Below are positions 63,878 through 64,000 of a DNA stretch of 64,000 nt, piece by piece. Position 1 is the first letter of the stretch, and every line of letters starts with the position of its first letter. Source of the stretch: NVTR01 sp965237505 (GTDB lineage Bacteria > Pseudomonadota > Alphaproteobacteria > Rhodobacterales > Rhodobacteraceae); the NCBI GenBank assembly GCA_965237505.1, contig CBDEFR010000009.1, forward strand, positions 1,054,001 through 1,118,000. Direction: 5' to 3'. A program made the translations under genes and the position numbers. The notes below the pieces were generated by a model, which had not been told where the DNA came from, did no database searches, and was given only the letters and a program-made list of their open reading frames with translations.

Positions 63878-64000
63878 TCAAGAAGGCTCATCTGCCATCA
63901 GGTATTCTGGCAGTTTCACCCTCCATTCGCTCATGAGAATGAGCGTACACTGGACGGTTTCGCCGTTGTTTTGGACCAACTCCAACTGGCCGGCAGGGGT
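63878..64000 (-). CDS. C-terminal end of an unidentified protein (cut by window)
   Basis: Minus-strand frame open from the window edge to TGA at 63878: TPAGQLELVQNNGETVQCTL, ILMSEWRVKLPEYLMADEPS. Forty residues, too little to identify; could be chance. The 50 bases from here to the IS630 end show nothing. Confidence 0.3.
   Translation of the reverse strand, partial: TPAGQLELVQNNGETVQCTLILMSEWRVKLPEYLMADEPS

Overview
The window looks like a chromosomal segment of a Rhodobacterales-type (Roseobacter-like) alphaproteobacterium. The support is the iscR-nifS-sufBCDS iron-sulfur operon with a single-cysteine IscR, the mreBCD-mrdA-rodA cluster, the DUF4167 and DUF6356 proteins, a moderately GC-rich backbone, and several promoters whose -10 box lies almost on the start codon. 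No database search was possible; family names come from motifs read in the translations.

Layout. 1-4.1 kb: a MATE exporter (cut by the window edge), gltX and nadE on the minus strand. 4.2-7.5 kb: a secreted MORN-repeat protein and leuA, the latter preceded by a 27-codon leucine-rich leader peptide. 7.5-14.4 kb: the rod-shape operon mreB-mreC-mreD-mrdA-rodA, with a hydroxyacid dehydrogenase as its last gene. 14.5-18 kb: a uracil-DNA glycosylase-like gene, an ArsR regulator with an operator palindrome, and a permease cut cleanly in two by an IS110/IS1111-type element. 18-24.3 kb: nhaA, then capsule/polysaccharide genes (kpsT-like, kpsE-like, kdsA, a phosphomannomutase with two lesions) and tRNA-Gln.

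24.5-50 kb is an insertion-sequence graveyard. One large serine recombinase gene was broken into at least four pieces by IS21, IS5 and IS66 elements. The two IS66 elements (7.0 and 4.5 kb as they stand) carry a pRiA4b ORF-3-like passenger gene, and each was hit by the same IS110 element at the same codons of tnpC. Two head-to-head copies of another IS5-type element flank a small segment with cspA. One of these copies holds an ISNCY element with a 17-bp target duplication. The other holds two IS1595 elements, one of which carries a compact three-gene passenger operon. For most nestings I could read the exact termini and target duplications, so the order of insertion can be partly reconstructed.

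50-64 kb returns to backbone: DUF4167, an SMR exporter, an Lrp regulator, DUF6356, icd, an alpha/beta hydrolase, then the suf operon (iscR, nifS, sufB, small membrane proteins, sufC, sufD, two YIP1-like membrane proteins, sufS), tRNA-Arg, an IS630 element, and the end of an unidentified gene.

The strongest leads are: (1) the paired IS110 insertions into the catalytic motif of IS66 tnpC, with an 8-base match between the IS110 leader (candidate bridge RNA) and that target; (2) the three-gene passenger operon inside an IS1595 element; (3) the leaderless leucine leader peptide before leuA.
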